NCBI RefSeq assembly: GCF_001438845.1
Contig: NZ_JQCL01000098.1
Span: forward strand, 1 to 55,120
Length of the DNA: 55,120 bases
Direction: 5' to 3'
Origin: Lactiplantibacillus xiangfangensis
GTDB taxonomy: Bacteria > Bacillota > Bacilli > Lactobacillales > Lactobacillaceae
The position numbers were made by a program, and so were the translations under genes. The notes under the pieces are model-generated. The model made no database searches. It saw only the letters and a program-made list of their open reading frames with translations, and was not told the DNA's origin. Of this stretch, positions 35,205-42,783 are shown piece after piece; the first letter of the stretch is position 1, and every line of letters begins with the position of its first letter.

Positions 35205-36386
35205 ATGGCAGGGCAGGCAAAAAAGGTCAGGGTGACGATCCCCGTCTCCATGTTGGAGCGCGCGGGACTGAATCCGGATGACCAGTTACAAGTGAAAGTT
35301 CGTAACGACACCTTGGTGTTGGATAAAGCGGATCAGGCACAACCCGAGCGATTATGGTACTTCATTATTTGGCCATTGATCATCGCGGTAGCTTCAAGCC
35401 TTGCTAGTTACGGCTACTGGGTTTATCGTGGCTTGAAACCGATTGGACTAACCGGTTCGGAATCGGTCGCTAGTTTAACGATTGTGACCGGGGTCGTTAC
35501 CGGCGCAATCCTCTTCATTGGCTTTTTCTTGAAAACACGCAATGATCCGGATAACCGGTTCTCACGCCAGATTTATTGGCGAAGCTTTCCCGTAATTACC
35601 GTGGCGTTTGTCATGATTTTGGCCTTTGCCTTGGTGGGTGCTTTTTGGGTGCTAGGGCTGTTATTTCCAAAAGTGGTTTTTGACCGCTTTACGGCATTGC
35701 TACTCGTAGCCGTGTTTACCTACTTTGCAAACGCATTTATGATTGGAGCTGCGTTGACCATTAATGCCCGGACACTTTCGACAATTTTAACGGTCGTCAT
35801 TGTGAGTGGTTGCGTGATTTCCATGGCGGCTAACGGTCAGCGGCGCTGGTGGCAACATAACCTGAGCTTTTTAGGGACTGAGAGTGCGCGGAACGCTTGG
35901 CAGTTCAATCTGACGTTGATCTTTTCGGCGTTGTTGATGGTCGTGTTGATCGACTACCTCTTTGTTTCGCTGAGCCGGATTTATCCGCGTAATTGGCGCA
36001 CATCGACGTTGCGGGTGTTATTAACGTTAACGGCAATTGACTTTGGGGCCGTCGGGATGTTTCCAAACAACACCGATTTACATTGGTTGCACGATGCGGT
36101 GGCCGGCGGTTTAGTCACGTTACTCGTCCTACTAATCGTTGGTGTTCGGTGGCTACTGCCCGGTGTAACCAAGGACTTCTTGTGGATCTCGTACGGGATT
36201 GGGGTCGGGTTACTGATCCTGAACTTTGGTTTTCGTTGGTTTCGGTTCCCGTCACTAACGGCGTTTGAGATTCAGGCATTTGCCATCTCATTTGGCTGGT
36301 TGTTGTTGTTATTTGGCCAGCTACAAGATCTTGTGAATGAGGGGAGCACACCGCTAGCGGTGGAGCTTGAACAGGATGTCGATTAA
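35205..36386 (+). CDS. AbrB/MazE-like N-terminus fused to DUF998 membrane domain
   Basis: A 393-residue protein. Residues 1-46 resemble a SpoVT/AbrB swapped-hairpin domain (KKVRVTIPVSMLERAGLNPD DQLQVKV, then TLVLDKA). From about 50 onward there are about ten membrane helices; the latter half matches DUF998, including NLSFLGTESARNAW, MFPNNTDLHWLHDAVAGG and a closing helix pair. It lies 19 bp after the ABC exporter genes and probably shares their transcript. The AbrB part would be cytoplasmic; whether it binds DNA from the membrane is unknown. Confidence 0.75.
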   Translation: MAGQAKKVRVTIPVSMLERAGLNPDDQLQVKVRNDTLVLDKADQAQPERLWYFIIWPLIIAVASSLASYGYWVYRGLKPIGLTGSESVASLTIVTGVVTGAILFIGFFLKTRNDPDNRFSRQIYWRSFPVITVAFVMILAFALVGAFWVLGLLFPKVVFDRFTALLLVAVFTYFANAFMIGAALTINARTLSTILTVVIVSGCVISMAANGQRRWWQHNLSFLGTESARNAWQFNLTLIFSALLMVVLIDYLFVSLSRIYPRNWRTSTLRVLLTLTAIDFGAVGMFPNNTDLHWLHDAVAGGLVTLLVLLIVGVRWLLPGVTKDFLWISYGIGVGLLILNFGFRWFRFPSLTAFEIQAFAISFGWLLLLFGQLQDLVNEGSTPLAVELEQDVD

Positions 36387-36401
36387 GTCAGTATCAAAAA
36401 T

Positions 36402-36444
36402 ATTAGCGCTGCAAAACTAGATCGTAGTTTGCAGCGCTAATTTG
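36402..36444 (+). terminator. Terminator of the ABC exporter/DUF998 operon
   Basis: ATTAGCGCTGCAAAACTA pairs with TAGTTTGCAGCGCTAAT over 17 positions; the T-run after it is short. Confidence 0.65.
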
Positions 36445-36454
36445 TATCTTACTA

Positions 36455-36915
36455 AAAGTTAAATGTGAGGATTAGTTACTGTTGTATCAGTATCTAGGTC
36501 AAAAAAATAGCTATTTGTAAACTATTCCGGTTGCCACTGATGACATGCGGTCGTGGGACCGGGGCTAGCCTTAGGAGCGGTCTAGCCCCTCGCCCAGAGC
36601 AATTGCAAAAAGCGCAATTGTTCTGAACCGTCCGTGGTCTAAGGCCGGAAGAATCACCGGTCAAAGACCACCTTCACGACCGATATCATCAGTGGCAACC
36701 TCCGATTATCCGACGGTAATAACAATAGTAAGACTGTTTTGAGCGCAGTCGGGCAGAATTGGTATGCTGTGTCGGCAAGATTGGCGGGCGAATTTTACGC
36801 CAATTTTGCGGGGCACTTCAAAGACGTGGGTTATCAGCTTTGAAGTGAAGTTTCAGACCGTCCTTTGGCTGGAACCGTCCCCCATAGCACCCAATTCTGC
36901 CTGACGGAGCGACTA
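36455..36915. repeat. Structured repeat element, copy B (modules 1 and 2)
   Basis: Homologous to 26293-26592 but with an added module. Module 1 is closed by a 15-bp perfect stem (36529-36543 with 36686-36700) continued by 8 bp (36548-36555 with 36675-36682). It holds three inner hairpins (GGGGCTAG/CTAGCCCC; CAGAGCAATTGC/GCAATTGTTCTG; GTGGTCT/AGACCAC). Module 2 is closed by 36748-36762 with 36892-36906 (15 positions, one G-U) and repeats the two inner hairpins of copy A (36775-36786/36798-36809; 36814-36823/36838-36847). Base changes relative to copy A occur in pairs. It fills most of the gap between the DUF998 and antiporter genes. Confidence 0.75.
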
Positions 36916-37113
36916 ATTTAGAAATAATAATTATTACTGGTGCAATATGGACAATAACGTTAGGACTTCTATGTCTTTAGTATCTAAACCACACTAGTCT
37001 TAAGCAACTTTTTTTGATATGAGGTTATAACTATGCGTTTTTAATCATCAAATGGTATAAATATAAGGGAATGAATTTTAATTGAACGAAAAAACGTTAG
37101 GGGGTGGACGCGG
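36916..37113. other. Upstream region of the antiporter gene
   Basis: AT-rich, with no ORF. It must contain the antiporter promoter, but no -35/-10 pair is clear enough to call. Confidence 0.4.
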
Positions 37114-38700
37114 ATGCACATAATGCTTTCGACGTTTATCTTATTAATTGTGGCCACGATGAGTGTGTTCTTGTCACGGGTCTTTACTAAAATTTCGGTG
37201 AACTATATCAGTATGGTGATGGGGGCGTTGCTCTGCTTAGTCCCATTTTTAGGTAGCCACGTGGGGAACTTTAGCTCGGAAATCTTCATTGGCCTAATTG
37301 TTGCACCGCTGTTATTTTTTGAAGGTCAGGCGACACGCTTGAACGCAGTCGGCAAAGAGTTTCGCTACATTATTGGAATGGCCGTTATCTTGGTTATCCT
37401 GTGCATGATTCTGGCGGGATTCGGTGTCTGGGCCACGGCGGGAGTCAGTTTACCGCTGGCATTCATTTTGGCTGCAATCAGTACGCCGACCGACGCAACG
37501 GCCATGGAATCAGTTAGCAGTGGGCGCAAAATGCCAGTCAGTGAGACGCTGCACCTAAAAATGGAATCCCTGTTCAACGACGCTTCCGGAATTGTTTTAT
37601 TGAACATGGCCGTTTTATGGTATGTCAACGGCTATATTAACTACAGTCAGACCATCGTTGAATTTTTGATCTCCGCAGTTGGTGGAGTGTTATTTGGGTT
37701 TGCCGCTGCCTGGGTGATGGTCCTCTTTCGCCAAATTTTATTGCGGTCTTCGTATAATTCGTTGAACGCGTCGATTTTGCTTTACATCGTCACACCGTTT
37801 GTCCTGTATTATTTGGCCGAAGCGATTCACGTTTCAGGAATCATCGCGGTAGTTTGTGCCGGATTGGTTCATAACGCTGAAATGGCGCGGAGTCGGCTGA
37901 TTAATGCGCAACAAGTCCACTTTGGATTAGACCTGATCTCAATGATTACCGAAATCTTTAATAGTATGGTTTTCGTTATTTTGGGGTTCATGTTTGTCCA
38001 GATTATTAGGGATGAAGGGGCACTATTTAGTTCGTTAAACTGGTTGTTGGTTGGTGTGGTCCTGTACGTGACCAACGTCGTTGTACGCGTCGGGTATGGT
38101 CGACTGCGCCTAAAATTTAGTTGGCGTTCAGCCTGGATTTATGGGCTTGGTGGTGTCCATGGTGCGGTCACTTTGGCCTTGGCCTATACGTTAATTGACA
38201 CAAAAGTTAGCATGGCGGACTTTAACCTCGTCTTGATGGCTGAAAGTGTTCTAATTATTTTGAGTATGCTCGTGCCAACGATTGTTTTCCGGTTCCTGTT
38301 AAAACCGGATATTACTGATGATCAGGCGAATGTTGAAATCGATAAGATTCGGGTTAACATGGTCCACCAAGCGATTGAGGCTGTTCAAAAGATGTATTTA
38401 CCGGAAAACGTCAAAAAATCAGTTATTTTTGATTTAATGACGCAAAAACAACGCACCCGGACCCGTGATTTTGCCCGGGCGTGGTTGGACGTGGTCCGGC
38501 GACCAGAATTCACCGGGGCCGAAAAAGAATTGGAAATGCGGGCGTTCATGAACGCGCTGGAACAGGAACGACAATACCTGGATATGATTTCGCAACAAGA
38601 GGTCAAGTATCAAAGTTACGTGTTTAAATTATATAACGAAACGTTGTTGGCGGAGTCATTGGTAATTGGACCGTCAATCTATGATTCTGATAACGATTAA
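37114..38700 (+). CDS. Na+/H+ antiporter, CPA1/NhaP-like
   Basis: A 528-residue protein with about twelve membrane helices in the first 395 residues and a cytoplasmic tail of about 130. The ion-binding regions are STPTDATAMES (TxD) and ESLFNDASGIVLLN (the ND pair), typical of the CPA1 family. It should exchange Na+ or K+ for protons and serve pH or salt homeostasis. AGGGGGTGG precedes the ATG at 37114; another in-frame ATG follows three codons later. Confidence 0.9.
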   Translation: MHIMLSTFILLIVATMSVFLSRVFTKISVNYISMVMGALLCLVPFLGSHVGNFSSEIFIGLIVAPLLFFEGQATRLNAVGKEFRYIIGMAVILVILCMILAGFGVWATAGVSLPLAFILAAISTPTDATAMESVSSGRKMPVSETLHLKMESLFNDASGIVLLNMAVLWYVNGYINYSQTIVEFLISAVGGVLFGFAAAWVMVLFRQILLRSSYNSLNASILLYIVTPFVLYYLAEAIHVSGIIAVVCAGLVHNAEMARSRLINAQQVHFGLDLISMITEIFNSMVFVILGFMFVQIIRDEGALFSSLNWLLVGVVLYVTNVVVRVGYGRLRLKFSWRSAWIYGLGGVHGAVTLALAYTLIDTKVSMADFNLVLMAESVLIILSMLVPTIVFRFLLKPDITDDQANVEIDKIRVNMVHQAIEAVQKMYLPENVKKSVIFDLMTQKQRTRTRDFARAWLDVVRRPEFTGAEKELEMRAFMNALEQERQYLDMISQQEVKYQSYVFKLYNETLLAESLVIGPSIYDSDND

Positions 38701-38708
38701 GATGGAAT

Positions 38709-38739
38709 GGCGTTCGCTTGATAGCGGGCGCCTTTTTTA
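38709..38739 (+). terminator. Terminator of the antiporter gene
   Basis: GGCGTTCGCT pairs with AGCGGGCGCC around four bases, followed by T6. Confidence 0.75.
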
Positions 38740-38810
38740 GGATCGTTTGCATCAGTTGAACGCAAATGTTAGACTACCAACGTTATGCGATTTTTAAAGG
38801 AGTGAATTTA

Positions 38811-38870
38811 ATGAGTGCGGAAATGCTGTCCGGTAATGTCACTAGCGTAATTTACGCGGTATTCGGCTAG
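38811..38870 (+). CDS. Possible 19-residue leader peptide before the MutS2-like gene
   Basis: An ATG at 38811 preceded by AAAGGAGTG (38796-38804), the best ribosome site in the region, opens a frame of 19 codons (begins MSAEMLSG, ends VFG) that stops 48 bp before the MutS2-like ATG. No obvious run of regulatory codons and no clear attenuator hairpin is seen. It may be a small peptide, a translational coupler or the remnant of a lost gene. Confidence 0.4.
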   Translation: MSAEMLSGNVTSVIYAVFG

Positions 38871-38917
38871 ACAATCGACAGTTAGAATGTGTTGTCTTGC
38901 CTTTAAGGAAAAAACAC

Positions 38918-40438
38918 ATGAACGATACAATTAAACAAACGTTACAACTTGATCAGATCTTAGAAACGGTTGCCAACTTAACTCACAGTCAACTTGCCAC
39001 GGACCAGCTTCGCCAAAGCGCAGTCTTAACTGATTTTGGCGAGGTGCAAGCGCAATTAATATTGACGCACGAGGCCCACCAGCTTTTGGCTGAAGATGTT
39101 CAGTTCACCTTTTTTGATCTGGATCAATTAACGGTCGTTAAGACCAAACTTGCACAGGGACGCTTACTCAATACGGCGCAGTTACAGACGATACTAGCAG
39201 TGCTCACGAGTTGGTCGCGGATTAAAACGGTTTTAGAATTACGTGCTCAAACGGCACCACATCTGGCTGATTTAGCCGGAGACGTCACACCGTTGACCGG
39301 CTTGAAGCGCCGGTTGGAACAAACGTTGGACCGCCACGGTATTCGGGATACAGCGACACCGAAACTGGCCCAGTTGCGGCAAACAAAGCGCAAACAGACG
39401 ACTAAAGTCCAAGCGGCCGTTGCGCAATTTATCCAGAAGCACCCGGCACAATTGCAGAGTCGCCAAGTGATTCAACGTGACCAACATTACGGGGTGCAGC
39501 TAAAGGCGACGTATAAACACCAGTTTCCTGGAACGGTGATTGGACAATCCGCAACGGGTTCGACGGTCTACTTTGAACCGGGGAACGTGGCTCAGAGTGG
39601 CCGCGAACTTGCGACGACTATCGCAGCGGAAGAAGCGGAAATTTATCAAATTATTGCAACCTTGACGGGCGATGTTGATGAGCACTTGGGCGACTTACAG
39701 GCGCAAGTCCAAGCGTTCAGCCAACTCGATCAGATTTTTGCCAAGGGACGTTACGGGTTAGAAACGAAGGCCATCATGCCAGCCTTAAACCAGCAACAGG
39801 TCGTCACCATTAAGGATGGCCGCCACCCGTTACTCGGAACGAAGGCGGTACCGCTGAACGTCAGCCTGGATCAGACACAAAGCTTGATGATTACGGGTGC
39901 TAACTCGGGTGGTAAAACGGTGGTTCTTAAAACCATCGCGCTGTTTTCATTGATGATTAAAGTGGGGTTAGAAGTCCCAGCCGCACCAGGGACTGATTTG
40001 GCCGTCTTTGACCAGATTCTCATTGATATCGGTGATCAACAAAACTTAGCCAATCAATTGAGTACGTTTTCTGGTGAGATGACGACCCTCGTGGGGATTA
40101 CAACTGATTTACGGCCAAATGCGCTCGTCTTGATGGATGAAATCGGTAGTGGGACTGACCCTGAAGAGGGGGCGGCGCTAGGGATTGCCATTATCGACGA
40201 TTTGATTCAGCGGGGCGCCAAGCTGATCGTAACAACACATTATAGTGAAATTAAGCAGTATGCGGTTCGCAAGCCGGCGTTTGTCACGGGCGCGATGGCA
40301 TTTAACCGGGAAACGCTACGACCAGAATATCGACTCTTGTTGAATCAGGTCGGTGAAAGTGAAGCCATGTGGCTGGCCGCACGCTTAGGCTTAGCACCGC
40401 GAATTGTTGCGGCGGCGCGAGCAAGACTGGAAAAATAA
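38918..40438 (+). CDS. MutS2-like ATPase lacking the Smr domain
   Basis: A 506-residue protein with the MutS2 core and lever, then the ATPase: Walker A GANSGGKT, the Walker B region LVLMDEIGSGTDPEEGAA and the THYSEIKQYA switch. It ends just after the ATPase (LGLAPRIVAAARARLEK). The C-terminal part of MutS2 (about 270 residues with the coiled coil and Smr nuclease) is missing and no remnant follows, so it cannot be a full MutS2. The ATG at 38918 follows AAGGA. It may act as a structural or ribosome/branched-DNA-binding paralogue (inference). Confidence 0.85.
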   Translation: MNDTIKQTLQLDQILETVANLTHSQLATDQLRQSAVLTDFGEVQAQLILTHEAHQLLAEDVQFTFFDLDQLTVVKTKLAQGRLLNTAQLQTILAVLTSWSRIKTVLELRAQTAPHLADLAGDVTPLTGLKRRLEQTLDRHGIRDTATPKLAQLRQTKRKQTTKVQAAVAQFIQKHPAQLQSRQVIQRDQHYGVQLKATYKHQFPGTVIGQSATGSTVYFEPGNVAQSGRELATTIAAEEAEIYQIIATLTGDVDEHLGDLQAQVQAFSQLDQIFAKGRYGLETKAIMPALNQQQVVTIKDGRHPLLGTKAVPLNVSLDQTQSLMITGANSGGKTVVLKTIALFSLMIKVGLEVPAAPGTDLAVFDQILIDIGDQQNLANQLSTFSGEMTTLVGITTDLRPNALVLMDEIGSGTDPEEGAALGIAIIDDLIQRGAKLIVTTHYSEIKQYAVRKPAFVTGAMAFNRETLRPEYRLLLNQVGESEAMWLAARLGLAPRIVAAARARLEK

Positions 40439-40472
40439 AATGGTTGTTTGACGCACGTTTGCAACCATAATA

Positions 40473-40519
40473 AAAAAATCCCTATTCAGAAATAGCTAAT
40501 ATTTCTGAATAGGGATTTT
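40473..40519. terminator. Terminator with TTCAGAAAT core (family copy f)
   Basis: AAAATCCCTATTCAGAAAT pairs with ATTTCTGAATAGGGATTTT (19 bp, perfect). The preceding GACGCACGTTTGCAACCATAA (40450-40470) carries the family box. Confidence 0.85.
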
Positions 40520-40542
40520 GTTTTAAGCCGCACCGCGTTTCT

Positions 40543-40710
40543 TTAGTTTTGATCAATCCAATTATAGCCACCGATGCCGAGCAGGAGTAGGTCAACAACG
40601 AATAAGTCGTATTTAACTGGGGCGGCCGGGTAGTCGTTGTCAATAAGGTAAGCTTGACCGGGATAATCATTTTTTTGATTTATTGAAGAGATGACACTGG
40701 CATTGAAAAC
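40543..40710 (-). pseudogene. Possible 3' remnant of a gene
   Basis: A minus-strand frame is open for about 55 codons and ends at TAA (40543-40545). It reads protein-like (PGQAYLIDNDYPAAPVKYDL, then GIGGYNWIDQN) but has no ATG, GTG or TTG start with a ribosome site. An upstream ATG in a neighbouring frame stops after seven codons. It lies on the far side of terminator f and runs into the SOS promoter. I do not recognise the family. Confidence 0.3.
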
Positions 40711-40720
40711 GACGTTCTAG

Positions 40721-40750
40721 TATAATTATCCTATAGGGGAACAAGCGTTC
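40721..40750 (+). promoter_or_regulatory. LexA (SOS) box and -10 of the Y-family polymerase operon
   Basis: GAACAAGCGTTC at 40739-40750 is an exact GAAC-N4-GTTC LexA/DinR site. It lies just downstream of TATAAT (40721-40726) and upstream of the ribosome site; the -35 is poor. Damage-induced expression of the two genes that follow is expected. Confidence 0.8.
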
Positions 40751-40766
40751 TGAAAGGGTGATTGAA

Positions 40767-42287
40767 TTGGCGACGAATCGAATTTATATGGCTATCGACT
40801 TAAAATCATTTTATGCATCGTATGAATGCGTTGCGCATCATTTAGATCCGCTGAACGCTAACTTGGTGGTGGCGGATACGTCGCGAACGGATAAGACGAT
40901 TTGTTTGGCAGTTTCGCCAGCCCTAAAAGCGTTTGGGGTGCCGGGACGGCCACGTTTATTTGAGGTTGAACAGAAGGTACGCCAATTAAACCGTGAGCGG
41001 GCAAAGCAATCATCCTACCAGCACGTCATGCGGTATAAGTCGATTTACCGACAGAAATTACTAAAGGTGCCGGGACTAGGAATTGACTACCGGATCGTCC
41101 CGCCGCGGATGCATGAATACATGCAAAAGAGTGCAGAAATTTACGGCATCTATTTACGGTTTATTAAGCCAGAAAACATTCATGTTTATTCAATTGATGA
41201 GGTGCTCATGGACGTGACGGAATACGTTCAGCAACACCATGTTTCAGCACACGCATTAGCTAAGATGATGATCCATGAAGTTCAAGCTTCAACGGGAATT
41301 ACGGCTACGGCCGGAATTGGGAGCAACTTATACTTAGCCAAAGTGGCGATGGATATCGTGGCCAAGAAAATTCCAGCCGATAAAGATGGTGTACGCATCG
41401 CGCAAATGAACGAGATGCAGTACCGCAAATTTCTGTGGGGTCACCGACCGCTGACTGATTTTTGGCGGGTGGGCCGAGGCTACGCAAAACGGTTAGAAAA
41501 ATTAGGCCTGATGACGATGGGAGATGTTGCACGGTGTTCTTTAGGGACGCTTTCGGATGCGATGAATGAAGAAGTCCTGTACCGGGAGTTCGGTAAAAAT
41601 GCGGAGTTATTGATTGACCATGCTTGGGGTTATGAATCAGCAACCTTGGCAGATATCAAGCAGTATCATGCAAGTGAACACGGTATCTATGCGGGGCAAG
41701 TTTTGATGAAGCCGTATCCCTATGAACAGGGGCGCCAAGTTTTGCGTGGAATGGTTGATTCGGTGGCGTTAGATTTGGTCAAAAAACGGGTCGTAACTGA
41801 TCAAATTGGGCTGCGGATTGATTATGATGTTCAAAGCTTGCAGGAAGCACGGTATCAAGGTGCCGTGACGACTGATTTTTATGGCCGTGAAGTGCCCAAG
41901 CCGGTCCACGTTAACGTGCATCTAAAGGTGGCCACCTCGTCACCAAGGGAACTGCAAGCTGCGTATCGCGCCTTGTATCAACAAGCCGTGGGCCGACAGT
42001 TACTTATTCGCCGGGTGACGGTCGTGGCAAACCACTTAGTCGATGAGCGGCAAGCGGCACAAGTCCCACATTATGAGCAGACGAGTTTATTTGAAAACTT
42101 GCAGCAAACCGTCCATCGAGACCGGCAGGCACAACGGCGGCGGGAACGGGACCGCAAGTTACAAGAAACCATCTTACAATTGCAAAAAACATCGGGTAAT
42201 AAAAACGTTGTCCTGCGGTTAGCAGACTTAACGGCGGGGGCAACGACGATTGAACGGAATGCACAGATTGGAGGCCACCGGGCGTAA
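40767..42287 (+). CDS. Y-family DNA polymerase (UmuC/UvrX-like)
   Basis: A 506-residue translesion polymerase. The catalytic palm motifs are MAIDLKSFYASYEC (first Asp) and YSIDEVLMDVT (Asp-Glu pair), followed by TGITATAGIGSNLYLAKVA and the little-finger domain. The TTG at 40767 is the preferred start (AAAGGGTG seven bases upstream); an in-frame GTG lies inside that ribosome site. It should copy damaged DNA under SOS control, from the LexA box upstream. It overlaps the YolD gene by one base. Confidence 0.92.
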   Translation: MATNRIYMAIDLKSFYASYECVAHHLDPLNANLVVADTSRTDKTICLAVSPALKAFGVPGRPRLFEVEQKVRQLNRERAKQSSYQHVMRYKSIYRQKLLKVPGLGIDYRIVPPRMHEYMQKSAEIYGIYLRFIKPENIHVYSIDEVLMDVTEYVQQHHVSAHALAKMMIHEVQASTGITATAGIGSNLYLAKVAMDIVAKKIPADKDGVRIAQMNEMQYRKFLWGHRPLTDFWRVGRGYAKRLEKLGLMTMGDVARCSLGTLSDAMNEEVLYREFGKNAELLIDHAWGYESATLADIKQYHASEHGIYAGQVLMKPYPYEQGRQVLRGMVDSVALDLVKKRVVTDQIGLRIDYDVQSLQEARYQGAVTTDFYGREVPKPVHVNVHLKVATSSPRELQAAYRALYQQAVGRQLLIRRVTVVANHLVDERQAAQVPHYEQTSLFENLQQTVHRDRQAQRRRERDRKLQETILQLQKTSGNKNVVLRLADLTAGATTIERNAQIGGHRA

Positions 42288-42736
42288 TGAGTGAACCAAA
42301 AGCTAAAATTGAAGCGGGACTATTCAATGATACGTCCATGTATCAGGATATCATGACTCGGCCACACCCTAATTCTAAGGCACATCTACGAATGAACCGT
42401 GGTGATCGGGCAGCTCAGTTTGCGCCATTTGGAGCCTTAACGGGTTATCAAGAATTAATTGATGAAAAGGCACAGCTATACGCGCACAAGCAGTACCCCG
42501 ATGCAACACAGGTTACTTTAGTCACTAACGAGCTACGACAACTGCAACGGCAATCACGGCCGGTGGTGACCCTCAATTACTTTAATGATGACGCGGGCTT
42601 TTATCAGTCAACGACCGCCACACTACTGCAAGTCGATTGGAATCAGGGCGTCGTTCGGTTACAAGACCACGATGTCATTGCAATCGCCAATGTTCGGCGC
42701 ATCGAAGACGTGAATACAAAAAAGGATCAGAAATGA
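42287..42736 (+). CDS. YolD-like family protein
   Basis: A 149-residue protein with the YolD-like region RGDRAAQFAPFGALTGYQEL followed by a helical stretch and a beta-rich C-terminus. YolD-like proteins are regularly encoded next to UvrX/YqjW-type Y-family polymerases in Firmicutes. The one-base overlap (TAATG) with the polymerase supports joint SOS-controlled expression. The biochemical role is not established. Confidence 0.88.
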   Translation: MSEPKAKIEAGLFNDTSMYQDIMTRPHPNSKAHLRMNRGDRAAQFAPFGALTGYQELIDEKAQLYAHKQYPDATQVTLVTNELRQLQRQSRPVVTLNYFNDDAGFYQSTTATLLQVDWNQGVVRLQDHDVIAIANVRRIEDVNTKKDQK

Positions 42737-42757
42737 AAGATTTCTGATCCTTTTTAT
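42719..42757. terminator. Bidirectional terminator with TCAGAAAT core (family copy g)
   Basis: AAAAAGGATCAGAAAT pairs with ATTTCTGATCCTTTTT between convergent genes; its left arm overlaps the last codons of the YolD gene. It keeps the inner TCAGAAA but lacks the upstream box. Confidence 0.75.
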
Positions 42758-42783
42758 CTATGTGTTAGGTTAGAATTTTCTGA

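Noticed and set aside
40482-40670. Minus-strand ORF with an ATG over the terminator at 40.5 kb
   Set aside because: It reads straight through the terminator f hairpin and has an unlikely Thr/Leu-rich product; the neighbouring frame is more protein-like.
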